Source: Kryptolebias marmoratus (taxonomy: Eukaryota > Chordata > Actinopteri > Cyprinodontiformes > Rivulidae). From it: a DNA stretch of 64,000 nucleotides. Position numbers and translations under genes: made by a program. Each line of letters opens with the position of its first letter. Position 1 is the first letter of the stretch. Positions 36,513-51,572 of the stretch are shown in pieces. The stretch spans positions 3,709,684 to 3,773,683 of the forward strand of contig NC_051434.1 of NCBI RefSeq assembly GCF_001649575.2, written 5' to 3'. The notes under the pieces were generated by a model. That model saw only the letters and a list, made by a program, of their open reading frames with translations, was not told the DNA's origin and made no database searches.

Positions 36513-39500
36513 CTGTTGGTCAAACAGAAGACAGCAAATGTGTCTTTACTGGAAGATGAAATGTATTTGTGTTTATAAAAACAGTAAGGTCTCTAATTCA
36601 GTATGTTTGTGTGTGTGCTTTATGCATTTTCCTTTTTTTGCTTTTATATTGCATAGTAGGTAGAGTCTACATTGTTTTAATGTGCTTTAGAAATAAAACA
36701 TACCTAACTACTTACACTCTAAGGTATAATATTACATTGTAATGTTTTTTTTTTTTTGTTGTTGTTGTTGTAGTTTTTGGTCACTCACCAAATGCCACTG
36801 ATACTGGCCGCAGCATTCTGACCAGGATACTTTTCCTCTTAGATTTAGGAGTTACCTAAGGAGCAAAAGCAAATTATTTTTAGTAAGATCACAGTTTTTC
36901 TACAAAGATCAACTTTATAAAACATCTAAAACATCTGCTGTGGTCACACTGTTACCATGCAGGACTCCATGTCGTCCAGAACATGTTTCTTGTCTCGATT
37001 GTGTTTCTGATCCTCATCATGGTTCTCCGGCTGGAGAACCGTCTCATCCAGAACCTCTGTCTCAGTCTGTGCTTCCTGATGCCGAGGTTGGTCTTTTCTG
37101 ATTAGATGATCCGCCTGAAGACAGATTGAGGAACAAAGAAGAGATGAATGAAGGCAAAAAGTAAACAAAAAAAAAAGAAAGGGAAGGTTGGGATGCAGAA
37201 ACGACACTAACCAGAGTATTTTGAGATGATGACAAAGACTCCAGGATCTCATCCGCAATTCGATCAGACAGCAACGATGCCATGCTAAGCTTCACTTCAC
37301 TGTTTCACATAGAAAAAAGATAAACACAAATCAACAAACGAACGAACTGATATTGATGACATTTGGAAAGTTTCCAGGTAATGAGCTTCCATCAGTCTGT
37401 CAATGCTGACAAAAAGGAAATAAACAAATAAAATTATATTAAATCTCCCCCAAGAGTTCTTATTTATTCCTGCTGGGGTTCTGAAGGTTTTGTAAAAGCT
37501 ACAAGCTTGACTAGAATTGAATAAGGTTGGAACATATACATAGATATAAATTATTGTATCCCTTTGTATTGTAGCAAAATGTATAGCAGAATATAATATC
37601 TATTCATAAGACTTTGTTATTTTGTCCTCAAAAACATTAAACCCTGACATTTTCTGCTATAATCTGTCAGGAATGTTTCATAGGTCACAATCTGTCTTAT
37701 CAACACAAATTATCCACATTTAATTAGAATCAGTAACGATCAGCACACAGGGATTGTTGTTGAAGCACAAGACTGTCATTCAGCTGCTTGAAATCACAGA
37801 TTATCTGCACTCATGGTGCTGAATGCTGGACCTGTTCTCCTGGAAATTTCCCTGCAGCTGTAAGATACATGTGAGAAGTAATGCTGGGTGTGACTCTGAA
37901 TATTAAAGATGGTTCCCCTTTTTCCTGTTGAGGCACATTGCCATGGTAACTGATACTGAAAAGCACGTGAAAATTAATTTAAACCTTCTGGTAAATGATT
38001 ACTAAATATTTTAGAGATGTTCCAGAGAGTTTGTGTTTGAAACCAAAAATGTCAGACGTTCTGGAAATTTCTTCAGAGAAATATTCTATAAATTGTAGTG
38101 TGTTGAACCTGCTTTGTAGTAAAAACCTCTTTTAAAACTTGAGTTAAGTTAATCTTTTTAAAACACACACACACACGCACACACAGCAGCAGGTCAGACC
38201 TGATCTTATTGATGATGTCAACCCCAGACTGCTCCATAAATGTGGTGGTGATGAAGCTGCGGGGGATAGTCATCCTCCCTGCACCGGCCTTCAGCAGCTC
38301 CTGACGAAGGCTGCTCCTCTTCATCACGTGAGGACACAGTCCCTCAGCAGCGTCTACCATGGACATCATCATCGTCTGCAGAGGAGTTAGCGCAGTCTGA
38401 GCCTCGCATTTAAACTGTTAGCTCAGCTGAGATTTTACCCTACAGGGTAAAATTGTTATTATTATTGTTAATAATAATAATAATAAATAAATCAATGCTA
38501 CCTGCAGTTGCTCGTCTACGACTCTTGCCACCTCCACAGCCATGGACTCCAGTTTATCCTGAATGGCTCCAACACATGCACCTTTGGATCCTCCACTCTT
38601 CAGGTGGTAAAGGTTGGGGAGCAGCTGGAATAAAACACAAGATAAAAGGAAAATGTAGGTGCTCCACTTTGACATTAAAGAGAGTTTTTTTTTTTATTTT
38701 ATTTTGTAAAGGAGTCTAATTTATATTGACCATGATTGATTTATGACAGCAATAAAAGTATAAAACATCTAAGGGGGTGAATACTTTTTATAGGGACTGT
38801 AGTTCAGATTCATGTTGAGAAAATGTAGATCAGTTTTTTAGTTCTGATCTTCATCTTACTGTTTTGGAGTTTTTGGCATCCTTCATGAGATTCTCTGCCA
38901 CCTTCATGTCCTCCTGAACAGAGTTGGTTTCTGAGAACTTTAGAGAGTTCAGGTGATCCTGCACCTGGACGCACATCCTGTCCATCATCTGCATTGGAGA
39001 ACAAAAAGATTCAGAATAGTTTATTATAAGCAACAGGAGTGATAATCAAACTAAAATTATTAGATCAAAGTCTGGTGTTGTGCCGACCTGCTGTGTGGTG
39101 GTGGTGACTATTCCCTGCTGCAGCCTGTACGCATGCTCCTGCAGGTATTTACGGGTCTCATGGTTCCTCAGCAGGTACTGCTCCATCTGCAAGACAATAA
39201 CAAAGGAAAAAAAATAATGCATTTAGTTTTCTGAAATACTGTCAGGTACGTGGAATAGAATGAAGGTGGGAAATTAAAACCTTCAGTAAAGCGTCCTCTG
39301 TCTTCTCTGGATTTGCCTTCAGAGCCTGAGCAGCGTCCATGATGGGAACAGGCATGAACCGAATGGTGTAGTTCCTGATGGATAACAGCAATAAGAGCAT
39401 GCAGCAGAAATGTCTCGGACTTTTAAATGTGATGATTTGAAACTCACTTCTCTAAAGCAGCAGCTACATCCTGTAAACCCTGAGGGCTGACGTTGTTTCT

Positions 39501-42500
39501 GTCCCACACTATTGTCCTGAAGACACACACAAACCAAAAAGAGCTTTTTATTTAGCAATATGGACTCAACAATGTGGAGTTTTCTTTTGTCTTGCATCAA
39601 TTCAAAAACCTTAAAGCTTCTGATAAATAACCTAAAAATGACTTGACGTGGCTTTAACTACCTGCTAACCATTAATGTTATAAATGAAGTTAAAGATGCT
39701 GCTGTTTCTCTCCACACCTGAGCTTAGTGTTGATCTGCAGGGCTTTGGCTAACATCTTGGCTCCCATGTCTCCCATAGAGTTTCCACTGATGTCCAGTTT
39801 GGTCAGAGAGGTGTTGCTGCCGAGAGCGTTGAGGATGATGGAGAGGTCGGCCTTCAGCTTGGAATCGGCCAGGGACAGCGAGGTCAACGGCTGCAAAGAG
39901 TGAAGGAATTCAATAAAGACGTTTAATATGGGACATTTCAGAGTGATTTTAAATGCAGAGCGATGAAAATAAAAGATAAATAAAGAAAGATAGAACATTG
40001 TTTATATAGGAAGAAAATAATATAATAAATCACTCACCGACTCCTCTTCTTGAATCATGTGAACCAGGTTGTCGAGGACCTGAGCCACATTTCTGTAGAG
40101 CAAATGTGTTACAACAGCCAAATATCGGACTATTTCAAAATAATTTATACTTTTTAAAGTATCCACTCACTTAGATTTGATGTTGTTAAAGTTCTTGCCC
40201 AGTGAAAGGTGTCTGATGGAGCGGTTCTTGGCCAGCCACACAAGAAGAGTAGTGAGATCCATATCTAAACCTGAGGGAGGCAGAACAGGAACAGGAGTGA
40301 GAGTGAACATCCATAAATCCGTGTAGGACAAAAGAAAATGTCTGAACACAAGCTAAGATGTTCTCACTGTTGTCTGAAATATCCAGACTGGAAATGTTTG
40401 GGATCTCAGCAATGCAACCCTCTAAGATCTGGGATCCTCCTGAACGCAGCTGGAAGAAACAGATGTTGGTCGATATCTTCTAAAGGAAGCTTCTTAGACT
40501 GATAATTACATTTGTGTGGATTCAAACAATGTATTAAAGTGTTTAAACACAATGTTAAGGACAGTTAAAGTCCATGGTGGTCTTACTTCACAGGAGCTGA
40601 GGTCCAGAGACACGTCGCTGAGGTTTGGGTTGCAGCCAAGGCCCAACAGCACCGCTCTGCAGACGAGAAATCAATAAATAAATAAGTCACATAACTAACA
40701 ACTTACAAAGGTCATAACACTTAGATTAAGCTAAGCATGTAAACTTTGCTATGCCTCACTGAAAAGGAGAAAAAAGCCATTAACACAGCTTGAAAAATCC
40801 TTTTTCCAAGTTCAACAATCAGACATTTCATTGCTTTAACTCCGTCCATATGATTCTCTGAAAACTAAATGTTGACCTAATCTGCAAAGTCCCCATAATT
40901 CTGAGGAGCCAGCTGTAAATATTTGTTGTGTATTGAGGAGAAAAGAAAATCAGGTTGAAGGAGTTCTTACTTCAGAGCCTCCAGAGGCAGCTTGGTTCCT
41001 GACAGACTGACAGACGTCAGAGCCTCAGAGGAGCTGAAGAACTGCTTAAAGGATGAAGGGATTTCTTTAACCTTCCTGTACGAGTGTGAGAAGAAAGAAA
41101 AGGTGTTATTGGCATTAATCAATTCATATTTCACATTCTGAAATTAGAAATTATGTTTTACAGACTAAAAAGTGTTTAATTCATGAAGTCTTGATGATAG
41201 ATAATCATTATATATTATATATTCTGCTATATTTCAAAATATATCTCTAACATTCTCATACAGGTACAAGAATTATCTGCTGTCTGACCCATGAGGGACT
41301 CTAATGTCTCACCTGTGAGAGAAAACAGTTTTTGACATGTTTAGCACAGAGAGATGTTTTAAGGATCCTTTGCACAGAGACGCACAGACCTAGGGAAAAA
41401 AATACATAAATAAATTTAAAGAGAAAGTAGGCAAAAATCAGTCAGTTCAAACAAAATTAATCCTTCTAAATATTCAATAAAACTATGCTTTTACTTCTAA
41501 ATTTCTTTAAAATTAGCTTTTCCTACCAGCTCCAGGGAACAGTCGCTGTTGGAAAGATCCAGAACTTCCAGGCGGTTGGGGTGACTCAGGAAGCTGTGCA
41601 GATACTGTTCAGACAAAAAAACAAATGTGATATGACCTCCCAAAAATAAATAAATAATAAAAAATCATGCTGCTGGTGATACAGTTCAATCTAAAAGCTT
41701 GAAAGTCTATCTTTAGAGTTGTTTTTTTCATGCAAAACTTTATATTATTACAGTTTAAGGGTTTTTCTTAATGTTTAATAAAGAGGGGAGGAGCCTTCAT
41801 ACCTGAATGTCGTCACCTCGGAGGGAGTTGCCAGAAAGGTCAAGGTGTGTGAGCGTCGTTGCAATCATTGGGTTAGCACAGAGCGCCTGACAGAGGCTGT
41901 TCACACCTGCAAGAGATTACAGGGGAAATACACAATGCTCACTCTATGTTGCCTGAATAATAGCAGTAAACAGAAGAATACACACATCATGTAGAAGAAA
42001 TAAGACGTATGCGCACAGAGACAGTTACTTGTGAAAGATATATTTATTTTGTGCGGACCTTTAGGAGACAGGGAGGTTCTAGAGAGGTTCAGGTGCTTCA
42101 GGCCCATGGGCAGTTTGGCCAGCTGAGCACTCAAAGCAGCGACTCCTGAAAGCAGCACAGATTCAGAAAATGAATGTATTGGACTTCAGGCTGCAGGGCA
42201 GGACCAGCAGAGGGCGCACGACCCCACATGGGAGCCACGTGAGAATAAACTGCATAAAACTTTGGTTTTCAATCAATTATGATGCAAAATTCACCGACTT
42301 CTTAACCAACAGACAAATAATAAAAGCTTGAGGATTAAAATTATGTCCAAGTGTGACATTGATCATTTGAAAACAAAGTAAATCAGTCGTAGTGCATACA
42401 GTAGAAGAAACAAAAGGTATCTTTCATGTAGGAGACATTTAGTTTACCCCGTAAAAACCTTGTCACATATAAATGTGTTTAATTGAAGTTGAGTTCCCAG

Positions 42501-42617
42501 ATTGGGAAGGTCAGATAGGAAATACATCTCTTCTCTGTACATATTAGAATTTATATTAAAACAGACAGCCTATGCACACATGCCTAACTCTGTACACACA
42601 ATAAGAAATGTTGTAAG

Positions 42618-42654
<37 letters not shown>

Positions 42655-45600
42655 CACACAGTTCAACCTTTGTCCTCCAGGGAGTTGTTGCTCAGGATGA
42701 GTGTTTGAAGTGTGCAGGAGGGGTTGTGTGACAGTGCGGTGGCCAGTTTCTGACCAAAATCACTGAAAAGGAGAGAAAAAGCCAATCAGTGATGAGGTTT
42801 AACAGCTGCAAGGTGAACAAACACCTTTTATTAAAACAATCAGCAAGCTTGTTCATTAACAATAAGTTGTTCTTAAAGATCAGACTAAAACTGTTTATTG
42901 TAAGTCCTTGTTGACAATCTAGTAGGAGTGGGAATCTTTAGGTAGATCAGGATTTGACTCCTTTATGATTCAGAGTTGCTGGAATGTGATGTTGATATGA
43001 TTATTGATGCATTATCTTGCTGCATCCCTCCACATTTCCCTGCTGTGTGAGCATTTAGTAGTTTTACAGCGAAGTACTTGTATACTTCCAATTAATTTAC
43101 TTCCAGTCAGTCTCGCTCAGCCGTCTTGTGCCTGTGTTTGTTATGTGGACGTCATAGACTGTCTGGGCTCTGCACACTTCCATGCCTCGAGTTCCGCCTT
43201 TCATGTTCCTCAACATTACGTTAATAATTAACAGGAAACAAAATCAATTGTTGACATTTGGAAATCAATTCAGACTCTCTCACATTCATGATGCGATGAG
43301 TTTAAAGAACATAATTTAGGTTTTAGTATCAAATGTATTTGGATAGGATTTCTACACATACTGTATATAAAAACACACGGACACTGGTTGACTGTTCTGT
43401 CCTCTGACCTTTTGAGTCCAGCGTTGTCCATCACCAGCTCTTCAAGTCGACTGGACCGAGCTACAACCTTGAAAATCTGGTCGTACACATCTGTAGACTG
43501 CAAAGAAGAAAGAAAAGTAAGCAAATCCAATTTGTTTAAATGAGTGAGATTTACTGACAGTAAAACAGGAAGATGTGTTACATGAAGTATGAAAACATAA
43601 AAACACAGCAGACAGATTTATCAGATAAAGGATGTTACCATTTTGAAATCTTTGGATGAGAGTTTGGTGAACCACTGGTTGTATTCAAGAACTGCGATAA
43701 TTGACACCAGATCCCTGCGAGGGGGTTAAAAAAGTTTCATTTTAGAAATGTGACTGCTTGATTCTATAAAATAAAAGGAAGATTGTTTAAAAACATTATA
43801 GAAAAAAAAAACCTGTAAGATTATTAAATCTGTCTGAAAGACGGTGACATAATTTGTCCATGATACAAATTCTGACATTCTGACACCGAACATGAATAAA
43901 TCTGGATGTTAAGTCAAGAGCAAACCTGTTCTCCAGGTGAACAAAGTCCTGCAGGTTAAGTTCTTTAGTGTCCTGAGTGAGATAGATGGTGTCAACGTCC
44001 TGCAAAAGACAAAAGCGTCAATAACCGGTGGGACAGCAGGTAAGACAGAAGACGCAGCTTCATCGTGGCGTGTTCGAAGGGATAGTCAGCCACAGCGGAG
44101 ACCTGACAGAGCCAATGGAAACATGAATGACTGAACTCAGATTTAACATGTTTGTTTTTTGCTACAATAATAAGAATAAAAAGAGGAAGAATGAACACGT
44201 CACAGCTGCACACAATGGAAAAGCAGCAGAAAAAAAGAGAAGATGAAGACAAAGACAAGGAAATAAAACTAATCGGAAGTGGTTAAAGAGAGGAAGAACA
44301 AAAAACGCAAGAACATCACGGCGGTACATACTGAAGGAAAATGATCAAGAGGCTGAAAATATAAAAGTGTTACAAGAACAAAAATAAAAAGATATTAAGA
44401 AGAGGAACATAAACATTAGCAGTGAGAAGCAGAAGTAGCCTCTTTAGAATACAAACATAAAATACACCAAAGCAGCAACAGTAATGACTTTATTCTACGG
44501 TACCAACCCATTGGACCTCCTCTCTGAACGGCAGACCCAGGCTGTCACACACACACCAGTACTGATGAGAAAAGCCGCCTGCAGAGAGTCATGACGACAA
44601 GGCTTCAGTGTTTAAGAACAAATAGATTTCATTAAAATCAGTTTTGTTTTTGAACGTTGAGGCCGACTGACCGCAGGGTCCCAGGTCTGCTGAGCCCTGC
44701 TCATTCCAGACGGCCTGGAGACTCATCAGCCTCTCTGGAGGCTTCAGACTCAACTTCCTCATCATCTTCCTTACGGAGAGATACAGAGGGAGGAAGAGGA
44801 GGAACGAGAAGGACAAATTATGAGAGAACACTAAAACTCAAAGGCTAACCTAATAAAGCTCACCAAAACAAATTCTCACACAGACTTGGACAATAAATGC
44901 ACCACTCTAACTCTGCAGTAAATTAAACATCCCATATCTAATCTGAAGTTATTTTTTAATGTTATTTACATGAAAGAAAAGTTACTCAATCAAATAAATT
45001 AAACAATCATCAACTACTTATTTTTAATGGACATTAAAAGAATTAAATAAATGTTTTGCCACCTTCTAAGAATTTGGATCAATGTTTAGACTTTACAGTT
45101 AAAGCCATCAATGTGCTGCTTGACTCTTTCCTCTCAGCGGTGAAATCTGAGATGGTACCTACACAGGTGACCCAGCGGGGCAGATCCGGTAGAGACAGCT
45201 GCCGATGTGAGAAATCACCTCGTCCACCTCCTCCACCGAGCTCAGCCGGAGGCTCCAAGGACCGCGCTCATGATCCAGCACCAACTGCATCCATAAAGGA
45301 ACATGGCATAAAATACACATAATGAACTAAAGTGATACGAAAAGTGTTAACCTGGAAGAAATATAAAAACTGTTGGTACCTGAGTGGGCTTGTTGCTGCT
45401 GATCCCTTGGATATCCAAGTAGCTGAACGACTGCTCAACCTGACAGAAAAACAAAAGGCATGAATCTAAAGGATGCATCTTGTTAGCACATCTGGTTGGC
45501 TGTTCTACTTTATATAATATGCATTATATGCAACACAAAATACATTTTCTTTGGACTTTGAAACATGCTTACATGATCTAAGCTACTTAATTTTAATGAA

Positions 45601-48600
45601 AATGCATCTTGATCTGAAAGCACATCATGATGTTTAAGACTATGGTGCTTTTCTAACTTTGTCAAAAACAAATTGTTAGTTTTCTGTTTCAACACGACAA
45701 TATCACTCCACATTTAGTATTTTTTTGGTTTTTGTGGATGCCTGCCCTGCACAGACACCTGACCTCAGCCTCATCCAGTGTCTCTGATGTGAGCCCAGCT
45801 GCTGACTGTAAGGTTGGACTTTACTAACGCCCTCACGGCTGACATGGAGCAACCTCTGGTGCTGGAGGCTGCTGTGAACACATGCTGACACTACTGTGAG
45901 CTGTTCAGACACATGTGACTGAAAGGTTCAGGTCTCTGTTTATCAAGCAGCATCCACTTTACCAGCAGGCTTAGCATGACCAGTCAAGCTCCAACTTGTT
46001 CTGGAGGACAGACAGTATGCCTCAATAACTCCAAACATGTCTCTCCTGAACAATGGTTGCTTTAAAATCTTTAGATCCATAGAGTGACTATCACCTGTCT
46101 GAAGGCTGATCTAAGCCTGAGTGCTGTATGAATCATTTCCGCTGCATAAAATAGAAACAGAAACTAACTTGAACCTGAACTTCCTATTAAAAAATAAACC
46201 CTGGGAAGAAATAAAGTCTCTCGAAGGCCACGAGTCAAAACAAAACCTGGAAATAGTCTGCTGAGTAAATGTCTGGAGCAGAGTCATGCACTCACAAATG
46301 TTTTCCTTTGAGTCCAGAAAGTGAAAGTTAAACACTTGTGTGGTCTTTTCTTGCTGCCAAAGAGAGCAAGTGTGATAGAGAGAGAGAGAGAGAGAAAAGA
46401 CAAGGGAGCAAAAATAAAGAGCAGGAAGAGAATATGAGACAGGGAGGCAGAAAAAAGATTAATAAAAGAGGAAGAAGAGGCAACACCTGGAACAAAAATG
46501 TCTGTCGGAGATAAATGGAAGACTAAAATTGGATTCCAGAGAAAGAGGAATAAAATGAGTGTGAGAATGAAACTGAAGCAGAGAGGGGCGCAGAGAAACC
46601 ATGCCCCCTCCTCTGCTCGCCCTGCCAGCTGTTAAATTCCTCCATTGTCTCTCTGTTGCCTTTTTCTGCTGGGACAGTACACACTGAAGAACAAAACACC
46701 CTCTGTTTCACTCTTACACACACACACACACACACACTCTGAGAAACCACTGGCCCACTCTGGAACAACAGATCAGAGGTCAGACTCTGAGTTAAAATCT
46801 TTGTTTTGCAAACTTTTTTAAGTGCTATTTACTGATTTTTTACATTATTTTTCACTTCTCTTCTATCATTTCTGAAAGGATATTTTGTAATAGGCGTGAA
46901 GTATTTAGGGAATCAAGCTAATCGTGAGTCAGAACTAAATTTTAGCATTTAAAACAACTTGAAACCAAAAGTTTCTGAGCAGTTTGAGAGTACATTTATA
47001 GAAGTTCCCTTCAATCAACAGTTCTTCCTAAATATAATCAGGCAGTAAGTACAGTAAGCTGGCTGCATCTTCATTTTCCTGTTCAGTAATTGGTTAAGCA
47101 TGTAAAGGCACTGCCAACAGAATATATTATAAAAAGTGGCAAATAACAGCCAAATTAATCGTTCTTCCTCTAGTCACGGCTGACTACATTGAAACTGTTG
47201 TTAGGTGATGTTAATAATGCTGATCTTCTCTTAACAATGCATGATATTTCTCTCAGAAAACCTTGGATCCTCCTGTTGCAGACTTGTGCACACTAGCCCG
47301 TGGTTATGGCTGACTGACTGTGCCCAGTCATGTCAGACTGCAAAACCCCACTCAGGAGCAGCTTGAAAAACCCCAGCCCTTGAGCTGCTTAATCTGTTTG
47401 AGCGCTCACAGGATGCGCCATGACAAGCCTGAGCCACACAAACTCCACCCTGCAAATCATGTGACTCAAAGGATCTAATACCAGACACCACCGGCCGAGC
47501 CCACAGATCTCACGTCCATTCCTTAATATGTTAGCGCAGGTTTGGAGTCATGAGGACAACAAACACAATATTAGGCAAGTGGCTTTCATGTTTCATGGCT
47601 CATGGATGCCAAACCCTAACTTAACTATTTACAAAAGATCTGAGTACAAATATGAGAAACAAATGCAGACATAACTTCTTCAAACAATGCCGGTCAGAAG
47701 AGCCAGATGTCTTTATTTCTCAGATGATTTGATACTCAGAAAAATATTTACTTCCACAATCTCACTTCCTAATTTCAAATGTTTTTAGAACAGCTTGCTG
47801 TTATTTTAATAAACTATGGTTCCATTTAACATGAAATAGAAGATGAAAAAAAAAAGAAAAACAAATCAAAATAACAACTACTAGGGATGACATCATGACA
47901 TCTATCTTTTAAATGTTAAAGTCTGACTACAGATTCTTTCACACAAAATCAGAATTGAAACAAAGATCAATCCTGAAAGTTAAAATGGTTACTGATATGT
48001 CTGCAATAGCTGCCTGAAAAATCATCAGGATGTGATGATTGTGTATAAACAAACACATACAGTTTTAAATTTAGGTGCTCAAAAACAAATGATGCTTTCT
48101 GCATCAAGCATGCAAGAAGTATAAGCTGACCTTGAACCAACAATTAAAATGTGCATATGTGAAGGTTTTGCCTAAATTATAGAAGAATGGGTGTTTTATT
48201 TATCACTAATAACTCTTTGTATCACATTATTTCAAAACGATTCAGAGCTACCCCAAGTTGTAAACAAATCAGCAGTTATTTCTCAAAGCCACAAGAGGTC
48301 ACTCTACAGCAACAACACCTGAAACCTTAAAGAAAAATCTAATTACTATAATCACCTGACCCTTCCCACGATCATATGACACTCTGCCTGGAATTTATCT
48401 TTTCTGACAGGATGGAAAAGCTTATTCTTCCATGGAAATGACAGAGTAACATCCCAAATTAACCGTCTACCATCCAGTTTCAGTTTGAGGCTCAGTTCCT
48501 CTCCGCTTCAAACTTTCCCAACTATTTATAAGTTGTCTGGCTGGATTCACACACTCATTAGAAATAAATCTCCTGGAAAAGAAAAAACGTTGGAATGTTA

Positions 48601-51539
48601 CCAGTGAGCCATTAAACAAGAAGCTGAGAAAAGAGGAAGCAGAGTCAGTAATTAAGGAACAGAATCCAACTTTGGCTTCTCTTACAATAAATCAACTATC
48701 TGATGATCTGGAATATCTACAAGAGTTTGTCAAATTCAGAATAAGGAGGTTCACATTGAAGCTTCAGCTGAAGTGCTTTTCAGACTCTTATTTTTGAGAC
48801 ATATAGTTTGTTCTTATGTGTGTTTAAAGACTTGAAATGTGTTTTATCCTTCTATCTTTTCCATCCCTGTTTTATTTCTTTGCCAGTTAGTCTCTGTTAT
48901 GTTTGATCCCTACAATAAAATGCCTTTTTTTTACTTTTTCATCCGTTCCTCTGTGTTTTCCACCATGAGCCTCTATGAGCCTGTGGCCCTCTGGTTTGAA
49001 CTTTTCTTCCTGTCACTGTTTTCCTTTCCCACAGGCTGGGCTCTCACAGCTGCATGGTGGGTAAAACTATCAAATATCTCCATATGGTGGGACCTGTTCT
49101 CCTCTGGCTCCTCTGGCTCGAGCAACACAGAGACTTAACAATAAAGAAAGGAATAGAGTTTAAGAATAAATATATAAACAGAAGAGAGAAGATTAATGTG
49201 AGTTGATATGGAGAGCAAACACTAAAATTATAAGTTTAAGTTAAAAATCTTACAAAAAAGTTTTTTTTTTTAAATATAACACACAGCAAAAGAAACAATT
49301 ATCATATTAGGAAGTGTTGTCTGTTCATTCAACTAGATTTAACAGCTAAGTAACATAATCCTTTTAAAACTAACTAATATTAAAGACAATAAAGCCTACA
49401 CTAATCTACTTGTAATACAGGCAAAACCAAACTAATAAAACAGTCTAGAAAAAATGTATTTTTTCTCTAGTTTGGGACGATAAAACTAAAACTTAAAGTT
49501 AGAATTCTTCTTATGAAAGCATCTTTCATACAGTAGAGTGTAACACAAAGTGCTTTACAGGAAAAAACTCAAAACAAAAGGAGACAAATAAGCAAGAAAA
49601 GATGAAACATGGAAAACTATGTACGACAGCAAAAAGCTGTAAGGGGATTAAACAACAGGAAGTGTGACATGAAGTGACAGAGGAAACAGTTTTATTAACG
49701 AGGAACATTCAGATGATTGCAGTTTATCAGCTGGGAATAAAAAGAGAAACAAACAAACAAAAAAAAGACAAAAAGAAAGTGAGTGCAGAGTGAGAGTGAT
49801 GAAACAACTAAAACAAAAGTCATAGGATTCAGTGACATCCGGTTTTCATACCAAACCCTCAGAAACAGCTCAGCTTACCTTCGAAGGGACCCGAGCTGTC
49901 AGCAGATAGGCTCGGTGTGATGCCAAGGCCTGCGAAGAGAAAGACAGGAGACTCAGAGAGCCAAAGCATACTTTTAGAATAACAAGCTTAAAATGCATAA
50001 AGATTTAATGGAAATTAGTTTCATAACTACATTGTTTTAGTAACGACACTGCAAAAAGTAAGTTACCAATTTAAAAAATGTTGGGACATTTTGTAAAGTG
50101 TGTAAAGCTGTAAATATTCTTCTGCAATGACAGTGTTTTTCCAAATGTTTAATCTGCCTGTGCCACTAATGCACCCCCATACCATCAGAGAGGCAGGATT
50201 TTTGAACTAAGTGCTGATACAACAGTGGTGAACCTTTGCCCATCTTTACTTCTGAGAGATTTAGCCTCTTTAAAATGCTCCTTTTATACCCAGGTCTCAG
50301 ACCTTACAGACCTGTTGTCAATTAACCTAATTAGCTGCAAAATCTTCCTCCAGCTGTTTCTTATTTGTACTATTTACTTGTAGAGCTATTTGTTGTCACT
50401 GTCCCAACTTTTTACAGATGTGTTGCTTTAAAATTCAAAAGGATCACAAGTGCAATTTCTTTGTTTAAACATTTAAATATGTTTATTATGTTCCATTGTG
50501 AATAAAATATCGTTTTATGGGATTTGAAAATCATTGCATTTTGTTTTTAATTCACATTTTACACTATATCCAAACATTTTTTGAGTCAGAGTTGCAATAA
50601 AAACAAAAAAACTAAAACTTTACCTTTTTTTTAGGTGTTTTATGCCACATAATATGTATATAGGTCAGCCTAAAACACAGTTTATATGTGTGTATTTGCA
50701 TCATTAGGGATGTCTGTTTTCATATATTAAAAGCTGGAAATCTTCACCAATATGTGTCATTTTCAGATTTATAAACCATAAATCTGAAAAATAAAGTGGT
50801 GAGATCAGAAGAAAAATGTCAAAAATGATTCCTGAAAATAAAAAGAAATGAAATGAAATAAGACTTTTCTGTCTCTTTCCTTCAGTCCAAACACGAGCAG
50901 ATAATTCCCTCCTGCTGTTGCATACCATCAGCATTTTTTCCACAAACAGAGAGCAACGAGGAGTGTTGGCCTCTCGAGAGGCTTTTTCACTGAGTGGGAT
51001 AATAATATATATTATCTTCAACCACGTGTTGAACTGCTGGTTTGGCAGAGAGTGAGTGCACATTATGACTCCTCACTCAGCTAATGCTAGTTTGTTTCAA
51101 GCTGACAAAATTAGCAACTTATCTTCATGCTAAGTGTGAGATGTTTGCTGAATTAAATGGTTCCAGTTAGATTGTCCTTATTACATTCTTCCTGTAATAT
51201 TGAAAAAATAAAAGTAGTTAGGGAATGTAGGGAAGAAAACAGAAAATAGTAATGAATAAATACTAAATAAAATATGAAATCCTGTCTGACTGACAGTTTC
51301 GGATAAAGGGCTGAATTTTGAGCAGAAAGTAGAACATTCAGAACAATGTTCTGAGCTGTGGTTCAGTGGTTAGAGCAGTTGTCCTCCAATAAGACAGCTG
51401 GAGGTTTGATTCCCCCAGTGTCCCACATGTCAAAGTGTCCCCTCATTGCCTCCGATGTGCCCCATCGGTGTATGAATGGGATCTAAAGAATGATTTATTC
51501 AGATAAGCTTTGCAGAGATGTAGCAGAGTGCTGTAGGAA

Positions 51540-51572
<33 letters not shown>

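Larger units (their letters stand above)
45440..49878 (-). other. carmil1 intron 3
   Basis: A 4.4-kb intron with a probable mariner-like remnant (45736-45905), a GA microsatellite (about 46374-46395) in a purine-rich stretch, a CA run (about 46713-46738), and a possible old interspersed repeat near 49515-49720. No exon was found. Confidence 0.75.

Noticed and set aside
44028..44104. Possible extra carmil1 exon (minus strand) between exons 7 and 8, open and GC-richer, with a CTGTCAG acceptor
   Set aside because: There is no good donor, and the sequence resembles no CARMIL protein. Exons 7 and 8 join directly as in the known family.
51353..51425. tRNA-like sequence with A and B boxes
   Set aside because: It is the head of a SINE with a typical fish SINE tail, not a free-standing tRNA that folds with standard arms.
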